A stretch of 64,000 nt of DNA from Virgibacillus sp. SK37 (GTDB lineage Bacteria; Bacillota; Bacilli; Bacillales; Amphibacillaceae), in assembly GCF_000725285.1 (NCBI RefSeq), contig NZ_CP007161.1, forward strand, positions 2,456,213-2,520,212, written 5' to 3'. Shown here in pieces: positions 42,585 to 55,020 of the stretch. How positions within the stretch are numbered: position 1 is the first letter of the stretch; the number at the start of each line of letters is the position of its first letter. A program made the position numbers and the translations under genes. Below the pieces are notes generated by a model. That model was not told where the DNA came from. It saw only the letters and a program-made list of their open reading frames with translations, and did not search any database.

Positions 42585-43979
42585 TCACTTAAACTTTGTT
42601 TGTAATGTCTTAACCAATAAATCTCTTAAAAATTCCGGCAAAAAGAAATCTTTTCTTTCCGACTTGGCCACTTCTGGCAGGAGCCGACCGAACGTAAACG
42701 TATCTGCTGTTGCTACCGTATATATTTTGTTCGATTCTAGAGGGAAACCTTCTAATAACACATTTTTCACGTATTCTTCCCCATTCAAATGCTTGCCTGT
42801 GTCTACTTCTAAACCAGCAAATACCATTCTGCCCAATAGCTCACCACGGAACCCAAATCCCTTTAATTTTAGCTCCATGAAATCCTTAGTGAGCGAGGCT
42901 CTGATTACCTCTATTAACTCGTCTCCCTTTAACTCAACAACACATGGATTAATTGGATGTGGACATATTCGATGTACGTCACTGTAAGTAATATCTCCAG
43001 CTGTTAATTGATCTAGAAGCAAGCCAGAGTTCAACATGGCACAGTCCGCTTGTGTCCATGTCTTTAATGTATTCGTCAGTTCATACATTATAGGTGTTTC
43101 TTTAAACCAGTTGACTGCCAGTCCCTCTTCTAAATGAATTACTTTTTCACCAAGAATTTGTTCAGCTTGTTTTTGTAATTCAAAGAGCATCTGTTCAGTA
43201 TGCATATCTTTTGCCATGGTGGTGATATCTGTAGTGAATGCCTCTTTCCTAACAAGCTTATTAGCATTATGATCCCATGTTAAGGTGACTTCACCGACAA
43301 ATGCACAATGCTTTCCTGCGGCTGTAATTAGACTATTATTAACTTCTTCACCTGTACGCAATAAGTGATGGGTATGTCCGCCAATAATTATGTCAATAGC
43401 AGGAAATCTTCTGGCAATTTCCTGATCCTCACTAATCCCCAAATGCGATAAAAGAACGATTATATCAACTGATTCTTCTAGTTCACTGATATACTTATCC
43501 AATGCTTCAAACTGTGGGGAAATATGCCATCCAAGTAACTCATAAAAATCATTAAAAGGTGCTGTTAGACCAATAACTCCGATTCGTACTCCTGCTTCTG
43601 TTTCGAAAGCTGTGATTCGTTTTAACCAATCAGGGTTGATCCCATCTGTACTGTGTATATTGGAACAAACCACCTCAAATTCAGCCTCATCATATAAATG
43701 GAATAAATCTTCATGGGATAGCGTTATCCCTTCATTATTACCAATCGTTACTGCATCAAATCCAAGCTCGTTCATCAATTTAACATTTGCTTGCCCTAAG
43801 GAAGCTTCGCTAATAGGATGCACTCGATCTACATGATCACCAACATCTAAAAGAAAACAGGATTCCTTCTTGTAACGCTTTCCTGCCATACTGTCCTTTA
43901 GGTAACCTGCTACCCTCGACCAGTTACTAAAATTGCTATGAAAATCATTTGTATAAAAGATGGATATATTTTCTTCCAT
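42585..43979 (-). CDS. yunD: Metallophosphatase/5'-nucleotidase-like protein YunD
   Basis: A 464-residue two-domain protein. The N-terminal calcineurin-like metallophosphatase has YTNDFHSN (Asp12, His14), LDVGDHVD (about 44-51), TIGNNEGI (the Asn/Glu-type dyad), and IIIGGHTHHLLRTG. The C-terminal 5'-nucleotidase domain (about 290-460) includes MLNSGLLLDQL. It has no signal peptide, so it acts in the cytoplasm, unlike the secreted UshA type. B. subtilis YunD has the same layout. Likely substrates are nucleotides or UDP-sugars, which the sequence alone does not resolve. It starts 16 bases after yunE. Confidence 0.9.
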   Translation of the reverse strand: MEENISIFYTNDFHSNFSNWSRVAGYLKDSMAGKRYKKESCFLLDVGDHVDRVHPISEASLGQANVKLMNELGFDAVTIGNNEGITLSHEDLFHLYDEAEFEVVCSNIHSTDGINPDWLKRITAFETEAGVRIGVIGLTAPFNDFYELLGWHISPQFEALDKYISELEESVDIIVLLSHLGISEDQEIARRFPAIDIIIGGHTHHLLRTGEEVNNSLITAAGKHCAFVGEVTLTWDHNANKLVRKEAFTTDITTMAKDMHTEQMLFELQKQAEQILGEKVIHLEEGLAVNWFKETPIMYELTNTLKTWTQADCAMLNSGLLLDQLTAGDITYSDVHRICPHPINPCVVELKGDELIEVIRASLTKDFMELKLKGFGFRGELLGRMVFAGLEVDTGKHLNGEEYVKNVLLEGFPLESNKIYTVATADTFTFGRLLPEVAKSERKDFFLPEFLRDLLVKTLQTKFK

Positions 43980-43995
43980 TTAAAATCATTGCTCC

Positions 43996-44811
43996 TTACA
44001 TTAGGCCTTCAGCTATCATGCGTATCCCAATGATAATCAAGATAGCTCGTAAAATCCATTCCAATGTTTTGCCAGTCAGACGTTGGTTCACCATAGCGCC
44101 AATTTTTCCACCAATCCATGCTCCCGGAATAAAAAATATAGCATACTGCCAAATCACATGCCCTAAGACAATATGCGTGCTAGCACCGATAATACTAACA
44201 AAGAAAATCATGAACATAGATGTAGCTGTGGCAATATGGGCAGGAATACCAAATAACAGAATCATCGCAGGTACCATAATAGAACCTCCGCCAATCCCAA
44301 AAAGCCCGGACATCATTCCAACCATAAATGCCAGTAGAAAAGCCAAATAGACATTAACAGTATAATTGTATGTTTCTCCATTTAGCGTGAAGCTTCTTAC
44401 ATTCTTTCTATTTGATGCATCAACAGATCTCTGCTTCCTTTTAATAAAAAATAGCATAGAGATGATGATCATTACGAATCCAAAATATAATTGAAAATCA
44501 TCTACATTAACAAATTGATTCAACCAAGATCCTAATATACTTCCTGGTATGCTGCCAGAGAGAAAGTATAAACCTGTTTTATAATCTATTCTACCAGTTT
44601 TGAAATAAGCAATTGAGGAAGATAACCCGGTAAAAATCATCGCAACAAGTGAAATACCTACAATAGTCTGCGGAGTCGCCCAAGAAAAAGCCTCTGAAAA
44701 TTGGTAAAGAAATAGCATGCTTGGTATCATCACTATTCCCCCGCCGAGCCCCATTAAACCACCCACGAAGGCCGTAACTATCCCTATAATAATGCAAATA
44801 ATATATACCAA
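43996..44811 (-). CDS. yunE: TauE/SafE-family sulfite/organosulfur exporter-like protein YunE
   Basis: A 271-residue membrane protein with about eight helices. The family repeat is visible twice: GGLMGLGGGIVMIPSMLFL near the start and MMSGLFGIGGGSIMVPAMILL in the middle. TauE/SafE proteins move sulfite, sulfoacetate or similar anions; the substrate here is unknown. The frame can be read from an ATG at 44826, but that region (GGAAGGGA) looks like the ribosome site of a TTG at 44811, which is used here with moderate certainty. It is upstream of yunD. Confidence 0.85.
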   Translation of the reverse strand: MVYIICIIIGIVTAFVGGLMGLGGGIVMIPSMLFLYQFSEAFSWATPQTIVGISLVAMIFTGLSSSIAYFKTGRIDYKTGLYFLSGSIPGSILGSWLNQFVNVDDFQLYFGFVMIIISMLFFIKRKQRSVDASNRKNVRSFTLNGETYNYTVNVYLAFLLAFMVGMMSGLFGIGGGSIMVPAMILLFGIPAHIATATSMFMIFFVSIIGASTHIVLGHVIWQYAIFFIPGAWIGGKIGAMVNQRLTGKTLEWILRAILIIIGIRMIAEGLM

Positions 44812-45002
44812 AAAAATCCCTTCCATCCAAATTATATTCTATTAATAATTTCCCCAGATAACTATGTAGATAAAAGATTTTAAATTATGTACAGCACTAC
44901 CTCTTATTTGGTGCTCCATTAAATTTATGGATTTAAAATAAACATTGTTGTCTTTATAAAAGCTGGAAAAATTTAAAATCCAAGTTCTATACTACAATAT
45001 CC

Positions 45003-45041
45003 AAAAAAAGACTAAGACGCAATAGCTGCGTCTTAGTCTTT
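45003..45041 (-). terminator. Terminator of the suf operon
   Basis: The perfect hairpin AAAGACTAAGACGCA/TGCGTCTTAGTCTTT is followed by seven T on the minus strand, just after sufB. Confidence 0.92.
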
Positions 45042-45053
45042 AAAAATTTCGTC

Positions 45054-46451
45054 TTAGCCAATTGATCCTTCCATTTCGAACTTGATTAAACGGTTCATTT
45101 CAACGGCATATTCCATTGGAAGTTCTTTTGTAAATGGCTCAATAAAGCCCATTACAATCATTTCTGTAGCTTCTTCTTCACTTAAGCCTCTACTCATTAA
45201 ATAGAATAGCTGCTCCTCTGAAACCTTGGATACTTTTGCTTCGTGTTCCAATGAGATATTATCGTTATTAATTTCGTTGTATGGAATGGTATCCGAAGTC
45301 GATTCGTTATCCATAATCAGCGTATCACACTCGATGTTTGAACGGGCGCCAGAAGCTTTGCGTCCAAAGTGTACAATTCCTCGGTAGGATACTTTCCCGC
45401 CATGCTTAGAAATTGACTTAGATACAATAGAAGATGACGTATTTGGCGCCAAGTGATGCATTTTAGCACCAGCATCCTGCAATTGTCCTTTTCCGGCAAT
45501 AGCGATAGATAGCGTCATGCCACGGGCACCTTCTCCTTTTAGAAGAACTGCAGGATATTTCATAGTCAGCTTAGAACCGATGTTACCATCAATCCATTCC
45601 ATTGTAGCATTCTCATCACATGTCGCACGTTTTGTTACAAGGTTATAAACATTGTTTGCCCAGTTCTGAATAGTAGTGTAACGACAATACGCATCCTTTT
45701 TAACAAAGATCTCTACTACTGCACTGTGAAGAGAATTTGTTGTATATACTGGTGCAGTACATCCTTCCACATAGTGAACAGAAGCGCCCTCATCCACGAT
45801 GATTAATGTTCTTTCAAACTGTCCCATATTCTCTGAGTTAATACGGAAATATGCTTGTAACGGTGTACTTGTTTGTACACCCTTCGGTACGTAGATGAAA
45901 GAACCACCAGACCACACAGCAGAGTTTAATGCTGAAAACTTATTGTCTGTAGCAGGAATTACTTTACCGAAGTATTCTTTAAATAGCTCTTCATTTTCTT
46001 TCAGTGCTGTATCCGTATCCTTAAAGATAATACCCAACTCTTCCAGATCTTCTTTTAAGCTATGATAAACTACTTCAGATTCATACTGCGCAGAGACACC
46101 AGCAAGATACTTTTGTTCTGCTTCAGGAATACCAAGCTTATCAAATGTCTGTTTGATTTCTTCTGGTACTTCATCCCACGTACGTCCCTGTCTTTCCGAT
46201 GGTTTCACATAATAAACAATCTCATCGAAATCTAATTCTGATAGATCTCCGCCCCATTGCGGCATTGGTCGTTCGTAAAAATGTTCTAAAGCTTTCAATC
46301 GATAATCAAGCATCCATTGTGGTTCCTCTTTCATTCTGGAAATTTCCTCAACTATTTCGCGGGTAAGTCCCTTTCCAGAGCGGAATACAGAAACATCTCG
46401 GTCGTGAAAGCCATATTTATATTCTTCCATTTCCGGCATATTTTTTGCCAT
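45054..46451 (-). CDS. sufB: Fe-S assembly scaffold subunit SufB
   Basis: A 465-residue SufBD-family protein, the scaffold on which Fe-S clusters are formed together with SufC and SufD. The start region [36 protein letters not shown] and the C-terminal block [23 protein letters not shown] with the later [21 protein letters not shown] are typical of SufB rather than SufD. It is the last gene of the sufCDSUB operon, the standard order in Bacillus, and is followed by a strong terminator. The start ATG has AAGGAGG upstream. The gap to sufU is 44 bases. Confidence 0.96.
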   Translation of the reverse strand: MAKNMPEMEEYKYGFHDRDVSVFRSGKGLTREIVEEISRMKEEPQWMLDYRLKALEHFYERPMPQWGGDLSELDFDEIVYYVKPSERQGRTWDEVPEEIKQTFDKLGIPEAEQKYLAGVSAQYESEVVYHSLKEDLEELGIIFKDTDTALKENEELFKEYFGKVIPATDNKFSALNSAVWSGGSFIYVPKGVQTSTPLQAYFRINSENMGQFERTLIIVDEGASVHYVEGCTAPVYTTNSLHSAVVEIFVKKDAYCRYTTIQNWANNVYNLVTKRATCDENATMEWIDGNIGSKLTMKYPAVLLKGEGARGMTLSIAIAGKGQLQDAGAKMHHLAPNTSSSIVSKSISKHGGKVSYRGIVHFGRKASGARSNIECDTLIMDNESTSDTIPYNEINNDNISLEHEAKVSKVSEEQLFYLMSRGLSEEEATEMIVMGFIEPFTKELPMEYAVEMNRLIKFEMEGSIG

Positions 46452-46495
46452 GTTAAAAACCTCCTTTAAGGTGTATGTGTTCCTTTAACAACAAA

Positions 46496-49447
<2,952 letters not shown>

Positions 49448-49464
49448 GTTACCCCTCCTTACTT

Positions 49465-50250
49465 CTACGCGTTTTGCCCTACAGTTTCGTCTTCAATTCC
49501 TAGTTCTTCCTTAATCCAATCATAACCTTCTGCTTCAAGACGCTGAGCAAGCTCCGGTCCTCCTGATTTAACGACACGACCTTGCATCATAACATGAACA
49601 TGGTCAGGTGTAATATAGTTTAGCAAACGTTGGTAGTGGGTAATGATTAAGCAACCGAAGTTATCATCACGTAACTTATTAATTCCTTTGGAAACAACTT
49701 TTAATGCATCAATATCCAGCCCAGAATCAATCTCATCCAAAATAGCGATTTCCGGTTTTAACAACATTAGTTGTAGAATCTCGTTACGCTTTTTCTCCCC
49801 ACCGGAGAACCCTTCGTTTAAATAACGTTGTGCCATATTCTTATCTATTTCTAGAAAATCAAGCACACTGTCCATTTCTTTAATGAATTTCATTAATGAA
49901 ATTTCGTCTCCTTCTTCGCGACGTGCATTAATAGAAGAACGTAGGAAATCAGAGGTAGTTACTCCACTAATTTCACTTGGATACTGCATTCCAAGGAACA
50001 GACCTGCGCGTGCGCGTTCATCTACTTCCATTTCAAGAACATCTTCTCCATCAAGGTGGACAGATCCGTCTGTAATTTCATATTTAGGGTGACCCATAAT
50101 TGCAGAAGCAAGTGTGGATTTACCAGTACCATTTGGTCCCATAACAGCATGGAATTCTCCACCTTTTATTGTAAGGTTTACACCTTTTAATATCTCTTTA
50201 CCTTCGATTGACACATGTAGATTCTTGATTTCTAACGTTGACCCTGCCAT
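49465..50250 (-). CDS. sufC: Fe-S assembly ATPase SufC
   Basis: A 261-residue ABC-type ATPase of the SufBCD complex. Walker A is GPNGTGKST (about 38-46), the signature is FSGGEKKRNE (about 148-157), and Walker B is AILDEIDSGLD (about 169-179). ATP binding drives rearrangement of SufB-SufD during cluster assembly. It is the first gene of the operon, 78 bases after a plausible promoter. The ATG has GGAGG upstream. Confidence 0.97.
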   Translation of the reverse strand: MAGSTLEIKNLHVSIEGKEILKGVNLTIKGGEFHAVMGPNGTGKSTLASAIMGHPKYEITDGSVHLDGEDVLEMEVDERARAGLFLGMQYPSEISGVTTSDFLRSSINARREEGDEISLMKFIKEMDSVLDFLEIDKNMAQRYLNEGFSGGEKKRNEILQLMLLKPEIAILDEIDSGLDIDALKVVSKGINKLRDDNFGCLIITHYQRLLNYITPDHVHVMMQGRVVKSGGPELAQRLEAEGYDWIKEELGIEDETVGQNA

Positions 50251-50327
50251 ATCTATACCTCCAGTTACTAGTAATTTAATTATATTTGAATAGATAAGAT
50301 ATCCATTCTCAATTTATTCTCATTACA

Positions 50328-50356
50328 ATCTTAAATCATTTCGAATGTATTATCAA
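50328..50356 (-). promoter_or_regulatory. Sigma-A type promoter for the suf operon
   Basis: On the minus strand, TTGATA (50351-50356) and TAAGAT (50328-50333) are exactly 17 bases apart, about 80 bases before the sufC start. Confidence 0.6.
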
Positions 50357-50529
50357 CTCTTTTAGATTGTATAGGTTTGAACCATTGTAACTTTATTCTT
50401 CTAAGCTTAACGATTGTCATTTTGGTTTCAATAAAATTCATTTTTCTTTACCGTTTCCAAGTATAATGGATGAGGATATTTTTTAAACTTATATTATGTA
50501 ATTACAATGTCACTCAACACACGGACCAA

Positions 50530-50845
50530 TTATTCGCAGAGTTGGAGTAAACTCCGACGTAACTTTGTTGATGAAAAGCTCAGTGAAATATTTGAGGGAA
50601 ATTGCCCCATTGATTTTCGTTGCATGCGGACGCTTTCACACCTCCGGGTACAAGTGCGACATCTGTTCGTTACCTCACAGTGTCTTCTTTGCCGCCCGGC
50701 ATGGCTTCAGCCGCTTCCTCCGCTACGCTCCGTGCATGATCTTCAGCCCATGCTATTCCGGCAGGAGTCGCGGGCCAAAAGGACGTTGGTCATGCAATCG
50801 TTGCCACAGGATGTTAATCTAATACTTCTACCTAATATAGTGCCC
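50530..50845 (-). repeat. Dispersed repeat copy C (inverted, one end missing)
   Basis: Non-coding sequence between the suf promoter region and a small gene. Read on the minus strand it has the shared 28-base block (50781-50808), the CTCCTGCCGGAATAGC block (about 50740-50767, one mismatch), the GGAGCGTAGCGGAGGAAGC block, GGTGTGAAAGCGTCC and the terminal AAGTTACGTCGGAGTTTACTC (about 50546-50565, shortened in part). The opposite terminal repeat was not found, so this copy is truncated. The plus-strand open frames at 50507-50860 are the mirror of the same repeat and are not genes. Confidence 0.7.
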
Positions 50846-50903
50846 TGTCTTAACACATAGTAATACCGATGCCCACAAGGACACCGGTAAATGAGTTCTC
50901 TAT

Positions 50904-51074
50904 TTATCTCTGTATTTGACTTTCTAAGTCCGCTTTCAGCTGTTTACATTTTTCATACTCGCGTTCTCTTCTTCTTTCTACTGCGAGGCGATTTTCCAAT
51001 TTACGTTCATACTCTGCATACCCAATTTTATGGGATTGTTGCATTGCTTTCTCCATTTCAGGAGTGTAGTTCAT
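50904..51074 (-). CDS. Small charged helical protein, unknown
   Basis: A 56-residue open frame found by reading the sequence directly. It is very hydrophilic and likely a single long helix (EKAMQQSHKIGYAEYERKLE, then RRREREYEKCKQLKADLES), with one cysteine. Codon use looks normal for the region. The ribosome site is not convincing: AAAGGATGA lies about 25 bases upstream, with a small inverted repeat (CACTATTAATAGTG) between it and the ATG. I do not recognise a family. It lies between repeat copy C and metQ in the same direction as both neighbours, so it may also be a remnant. Confidence 0.45.
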   Translation of the reverse strand: MNYTPEMEKAMQQSHKIGYAEYERKLENRLAVERRREREYEKCKQLKADLESQIQR

Positions 51075-51275
51075 ACTTATTCCACTATTAATAGTGAATC
51101 ATCCTTTCGGTTTGTTTACGTTACTTATCGTAACACAAGGACAATTCCCGCTTCAATGAGTCTATAAACGTATGTGGAAGGATATAACTTCATATGAGAT
51201 GGTAATTTTCAGAATTCGCATTGTCTTCATAAACATTCCGCTTATTTCAAGCATATACTGTTAATTGCTCTGTTT

Positions 51276-52097
51276 TTATTTACTACTATCCACTGGGACA
51301 ACTGCTCCATCATATTTTTCCAATATAAAATCCTGGATCTTTTTTGAATGGAGAACTTCAACCAATTTATTCAGTGCTTTATTATCTTTATCTTCAGCTT
51401 GTACAGCGACCACATTCACATATGGTGATTTTTCGTCCTCAATAAATAAGGCATCTTCCGTAGGATTCAGTTCTGCTCCAATTGCATAGTTTGTATTAAT
51501 TACCACAAGAGCATTTTCTTCTGTTTCATATAGTTCCGGCAATAAAGCTGGATCATAGTCTGGTGAGAATTTTAATTTTTTTGGGTTTTCTACAATGTCA
51601 TCTACTGTGGCTTCTGCTTTTTTCACATTCTTATCTAATTTAATTAAACCTTCTTTTTCGAACAATGCGAGTACACGACCACGGTCAGAAACAGAATTAC
51701 TCATAATAATTTCGGTACCATTAGGAATATCTTTTGTACTTTTAATTCCTTTTGAATATGCTCCCATCGGCTCGATGTGTATACCATCAATATAATCCAG
51801 TTCATATCCTGTATCTTCTATGGTTTGTTCTAAATATGGTATATGCTGAAAATAGTTCGCATCTAAATCCCCATTTGCCAAATCATCGTTTGGTAATACA
51901 TAGTCCTCATATTGTTCTATTTCCAGTGTAATGCCTTCCTCTTTAAGTAAGGGCTTCGCTTCTTCTAAAATTTCAGCATGGGGGACACTGGATGCTCCTA
52001 CTTTAATTGTATTTTCATCTGAGGAACTGTCCTCCCCGCCACAAGCTGCTAGTACTAGTACTAATAGTAATGAAATAAAAGTAATTAATTTCTTCAT
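51276..52097 (-). CDS. metQ: Methionine-binding lipoprotein MetQ
   Basis: A 273-residue NlpA-family solute-binding lipoprotein. The signal ends in the lipobox LAAC (Cys19), followed by a Ser/Asp/Glu-rich linker and the binding domain (VGASSVPHAEILEEAKPLL at about 33-51, DANYFQHIPYLE and EPMGAYSKG). It captures methionine outside the cell for the MetN/MetP transporter. The start has AGGAGG upstream. It is the last gene of the riboswitch-controlled metNPQ operon, 28 bases after the permease gene. Confidence 0.94.
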   Translation of the reverse strand: MKKLITFISLLLVLVLAACGGEDSSSDENTIKVGASSVPHAEILEEAKPLLKEEGITLEIEQYEDYVLPNDDLANGDLDANYFQHIPYLEQTIEDTGYELDYIDGIHIEPMGAYSKGIKSTKDIPNGTEIIMSNSVSDRGRVLALFEKEGLIKLDKNVKKAEATVDDIVENPKKLKFSPDYDPALLPELYETEENALVVINTNYAIGAELNPTEDALFIEDEKSPYVNVVAVQAEDKDNKALNKLVEVLHSKKIQDFILEKYDGAVVPVDSSK

Positions 52098-52125
52098 TTT
52101 GTATTCCTCCTGGTTTAAATTTAAT

Positions 52126-52794
52126 TTATCTCTTATCTAATTTATTAGCAATATAGTCTCCAATAAATTGGAAGATAAATACAATAATCACAATAATAAT
52201 GGAACAAATCAATACGATATCAAAATCGCGACGCTGAAACCCGGAATAATATGCATAACTTCCCAAACCACCAGCTCCAATTGCTCCGGCCATTGCTGTA
52301 TAGCCAATTAAGGCGATTGCTGTTACTGTTAATCCTGAAATAAGAGCGGGCATCGATTCAGGCAACAATACCTTGAAAATTATTGTGCTTGTTTTAGCTC
52401 CCATTGCTTTGGCAGCTTCCACAACTCCTTTATCCACTTCTCTCAAGGCAATTTCTACCAACCTTCCGTAAAAAGGAGCTGCACCGATAATTAAGGCAGG
52501 CAAGGCGCCATTTGGGCCTCGGATTGTCCCCATAAGAAAGTTAGTAAATGGAAATAACAGTAATATGAGAATAATAAAGGGAATAGCTCTAAATATGTTC
52601 ACAAACGCAGCCACTATAAAATGCACAAACTTATTTTGCCATATACCATTTTTCGTTGTCAGATATAATAATAAACCGAGCAATATGCCAAATATAAACG
52701 TTCCAATTAAAGCAATGATTGTCATATAAAATGTTTCATACGTGGCGCCCCAAAAATCTTCTAAATTAATACTAGGGAACAAATCAGTTAACAT
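52126..52794 (-). CDS. metP: Methionine ABC transporter permease MetP (MetI type)
   Basis: A 222-residue permease with five or six membrane helices. The EAA-type cytoplasmic loop is EVDKGVVEAAKAMGAKTSTIIFKVLLPES (about 124-152, only its ends are quoted: EVDKGVVEAAKAMGA and FKVLLPES), the contact site for the ATPase MetN. It overlaps the end of metN by 11 bases, which suggests translational coupling. The name metP is also in use for the unrelated NSS symporter; this gene is the B. subtilis-type metP, equal to E. coli metI. Confidence 0.94.
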   Translation of the reverse strand: MLTDLFPSINLEDFWGATYETFYMTIIALIGTFIFGILLGLLLYLTTKNGIWQNKFVHFIVAAFVNIFRAIPFIILILLLFPFTNFLMGTIRGPNGALPALIIGAAPFYGRLVEIALREVDKGVVEAAKAMGAKTSTIIFKVLLPESMPALISGLTVTAIALIGYTAMAGAIGAGGLGSYAYYSGFQRRDFDIVLICSIIIVIIVFIFQFIGDYIANKLDKR

Positions 52795-53818
52795 GCTGTA
52801 CGACCTCCAATTCTACAGAGGTTTCTTTTTCTATATACTGAATAGCTTGGTTAATTTCAGTTTGGTCACCATCCATTTGCACAAATAGTGAACCATAAGC
52901 CCCTGCCTGTGTCTGTGTGATTTTACCCTGTAATATGTTAATATTCACATTAAATTTTTTAGCAATTTGACTGATTAAAGCTTGGTTAGTAGTTTCACCC
53001 ACAAAATGCAATCGTATAATTTTCCCATGTTTGTATGACTGAATAAGTTGCTGCAAGTCTTCTTCCTCTTCATTACTACCCATTACCTGTTCTACAAATT
53101 TCCGGGTAACATCTTGTTGTGGTTTTAAAAAGACATCCAGAACGTTTCCTTGTTCCACGATTTTGCCACTTTCCATTACTGCGACCCGATTACAAATTTT
53201 TCGTATGACATGCATTTCATGAGTTATCAAGATAATCGTCAAGCCGAGTTGCGCATTGATATCTACTAATAAATCTAAGATTGAATTCGTCGTTTCAGGA
53301 TCCAGAGCGGATGTTGCTTCATCGCAAAGCAAAACTTTTGGTCTATTGGCCAAAGCCCGAGCTATACCTACACGCTGTTTTTGTCCCCCGCTTAATTGAG
53401 ATGGATAAGCATTTTCTTTTCCTGCTAAACCAACCAAGTTAATCAATTCTTGCACCCTGTCATCTCGTTCTGTTTTAGGAACACCTGAGATTTCTAAAGG
53501 GAATGTAATATTCTCTTTTACCGTGCGAGACCACAATAGATTAAAATGTTGGAATATCATCCCTATTTCCTGTCGTGCTAATCGGAGCTCTTTTTGTTTC
53601 AATGTACTTATCTCTTGATTATTAATTGTTATTTGACCTTCCGATGGTTCTTCCAAGCGGTTTAACAGACGTACGAACGTACTTTTTCCCGCCCCACTAT
53701 AACCAATAAATCCAAAAATATCGCCTTCATTAATAGACAGGGTTATATCATCAACTGCTGTCACTTGATTATGTTTGTCTGTGTTAAAAATTTTGCTTAA
53801 ACCCTTTATGGAAATCAC
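52784..53818 (-). CDS. metN: Methionine ABC transporter ATP-binding protein MetN
   Basis: A 344-residue ABC ATPase. Walker A is GYSGAGKST (39-47), the signature is LSGGQKQR (about 142-149), and Walker B is VLLCDEATSALD (about 160-171). The C-terminal part (about 262-342) is the NIL/ACT-like domain, which binds methionine and inhibits transport in related systems. The start is GTG with GGAGG upstream. It is the first gene of metNPQ and lies 215 bases after the end of the SAM-riboswitch terminator. Confidence 0.95.
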   Translation of the reverse strand: MISIKGLSKIFNTDKHNQVTAVDDITLSINEGDIFGFIGYSGAGKSTFVRLLNRLEEPSEGQITINNQEISTLKQKELRLARQEIGMIFQHFNLLWSRTVKENITFPLEISGVPKTERDDRVQELINLVGLAGKENAYPSQLSGGQKQRVGIARALANRPKVLLCDEATSALDPETTNSILDLLVDINAQLGLTIILITHEMHVIRKICNRVAVMESGKIVEQGNVLDVFLKPQQDVTRKFVEQVMGSNEEEEDLQQLIQSYKHGKIIRLHFVGETTNQALISQIAKKFNVNINILQGKITQTQAGAYGSLFVQMDGDQTEINQAIQYIEKETSVELEVVQHVN

Positions 53819-54032
53819 GCTTAATCCTCCTTGTAAACTACAACAAACCTATTTTGCCCTAAAAGATTGTTTCTACATCAAAATTAGAGCGGTAAGAATA
53901 ATTTTAAAATGTTCTATCTGCTGTAAAGAAGCAGTAAAATGTATTCGCAATTAATTCGCAATCAATAACGTAACAAATTTTTATAGGAATACATTGATGC
54001 TTTAAGTTCTCAATAGTAATGTAGAACCAAAA

Positions 54033-54072
54033 ATAAAATAACGCCTTTCTGCAAGAGAACAGAAAGACGTTA
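54033..54072 (-). terminator. SAM-riboswitch expression-platform terminator
   Basis: On the minus strand, AACGTCTTTCTG...CAGAAAGGCGTT followed by ATTTTATTTTTGG lies directly after the aptamer. Confidence 0.85.
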
Positions 54073-54085
54073 GTTATTGTCATTT

Positions 54086-54202
54086 CGTTCTCTCATCTTC
54101 CAAAGCTTTCACTTTGCTGGAATTAGCACCTTTCAAACAGAAGTGTTTGAAGGTTGCCGCGGTTTCTTAGGGCCAGTCCCTCCACCGCTCTAGATAAGAG
54201 TC
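54086..54202 (-). promoter_or_regulatory. SAM-I riboswitch (S-box)
   Basis: The minus strand shows the S-box consensus almost completely: CTCTTATCTAGAGCGGTGG, AGGGACTGGCCC, GAAACCGCGGCAACC, a variable hairpin, AGGTGCTAATTCCAGC, AAAG...CTTTGG and AAGATGAGAG closing P1. SAM binding should stop transcription before metN. Confidence 0.97.
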
Positions 54203-54232
54203 CACATTATTAAGTTTAAAATTAATAGACAA

Positions 54233-54261
54233 ATAGTATCATGCGCCTAACATATTGTCAA
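54233..54261 (-). promoter_or_regulatory. Sigma-A type promoter for metNPQ
   Basis: On the minus strand TTGACA (54256-54261) and TACTAT (54233-54238) are 17 bases apart, just upstream of the S-box. Confidence 0.8.
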
Positions 54262-54273
54262 TCGTTTATATAA

Positions 54274-54588
54274 TCAGGTGGATAAGAACAATTCTGGTTT
54301 GTATTCCAAAAGGTACGTATACAGATTACCGATTGACTTAAATGCATACACTTTTTCTTTAATTTCATTATTATGCTTTATTAGTAAGCAAGGCACACTC
54401 TCCACCTGATTTTCAAGCATGAATTCAGGATGTAAAGAGGCATTCATAGTAAGAAAAAGGTTCTCCTGATGAACAGTTTCAATCTTTTCAAGCATCCCTT
54501 TGGCTACCGAACAGGTACCGCAAAAGGGAGTATAAATATAAAGTAAATACTCAGATTGCTTTAACTGATCTGTCTTAATTTCTTGCAA
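54274..54588 (-). CDS. yusE: Thioredoxin-family protein YusE
   Basis: A 104-residue small thioredoxin-like protein with the active site FCGTC (Cys23 and Cys26) and the cis-proline strand VESVPCLLI. No signal peptide is seen, so it is cytoplasmic. The partner is unknown. The start is TTG with AGAAGGTGA upstream. It starts 11 bases after the toprim gene yusF; this pair has the same order in B. subtilis, where metNPQ is also close. Confidence 0.88.
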   Translation of the reverse strand: MQEIKTDQLKQSEYLLYIYTPFCGTCSVAKGMLEKIETVHQENLFLTMNASLHPEFMLENQVESVPCLLIKHNNEIKEKVYAFKSIGNLYTYLLEYKPELFLST

Positions 54589-54599
54589 AAAATCACCTT

Positions 54600-54953
54600 C
54601 TAAAAAAGGAACATTGGGTTTACAGCTATCCGCTTATTTACTAAAGCAGCTGCCAAAACATGTTCCGGGGTTGTTGCAACTTCGCGATATTCACTACTCA
54701 CATAAATGTGTTCCGCGTGGGGCAGTTCCCGTGCTAATTGTTTTCTAAGTTTCCATCCGGAACGATCCTCATCAACGAAAATAAACACATCTTTATAATC
54801 CAAATGATATGTTTCAAGAAGTTCATCGAACCTCTCCACCCCTAGCGTTCCATTTGTACAAATAATTGTTACGTCATCTGTAATAACTTTATTTATTTGT
54901 TTTTTATCTGTTAACCCTTCAACAATAATTACCTTTTCAGATTCATGAGCCAT
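54600..54953 (-). CDS. yusF: Toprim-domain protein YusF
   Basis: A 117-residue stand-alone toprim domain. The conserved acidic residues are Glu12 (IIVEGLTDKK) and the DxD pair Asp61/Asp63 (FVDEDRSG), which bind magnesium in primases, topoisomerases and OLD-type nucleases. No other domain is attached. By family it may act on nucleic acids or on 5S-rRNA-like maturation substrates (RNase M5-like), but this is only a resemblance. It is upstream of and co-transcribed with yusE. Confidence 0.88.
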   Translation of the reverse strand: MAHESEKVIIVEGLTDKKQINKVITDDVTIICTNGTLGVERFDELLETYHLDYKDVFIFVDEDRSGWKLRKQLARELPHAEHIYVSSEYREVATTPEHVLAAALVNKRIAVNPMFLF

Positions 54954-55020
54954 GATTACACAACACCTCTCAGGAATTCAAGCAATATGGTCTACATAAT
55001 TCATTATATGATGAAAACAA

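Noticed and set aside
43949-44350. Plus-strand 133-codon frame opposite yunE.
   Set aside because: Antisense to a membrane-protein gene; such frames arise from the biased second codon position. No ribosome site.
50507-50860. Plus-strand 117-codon frame with a segment resembling the frame in copy A.
   Set aside because: It is repeat copy C; the similarity follows from the nucleotide repeat and no ribosome site or conserved protein pattern is seen.
50904-51074. Naming the 56-residue ORF as a known sporulation or stress peptide.
   Set aside because: The sequence gives no family match that I can defend, so it is kept as unknown with low confidence.
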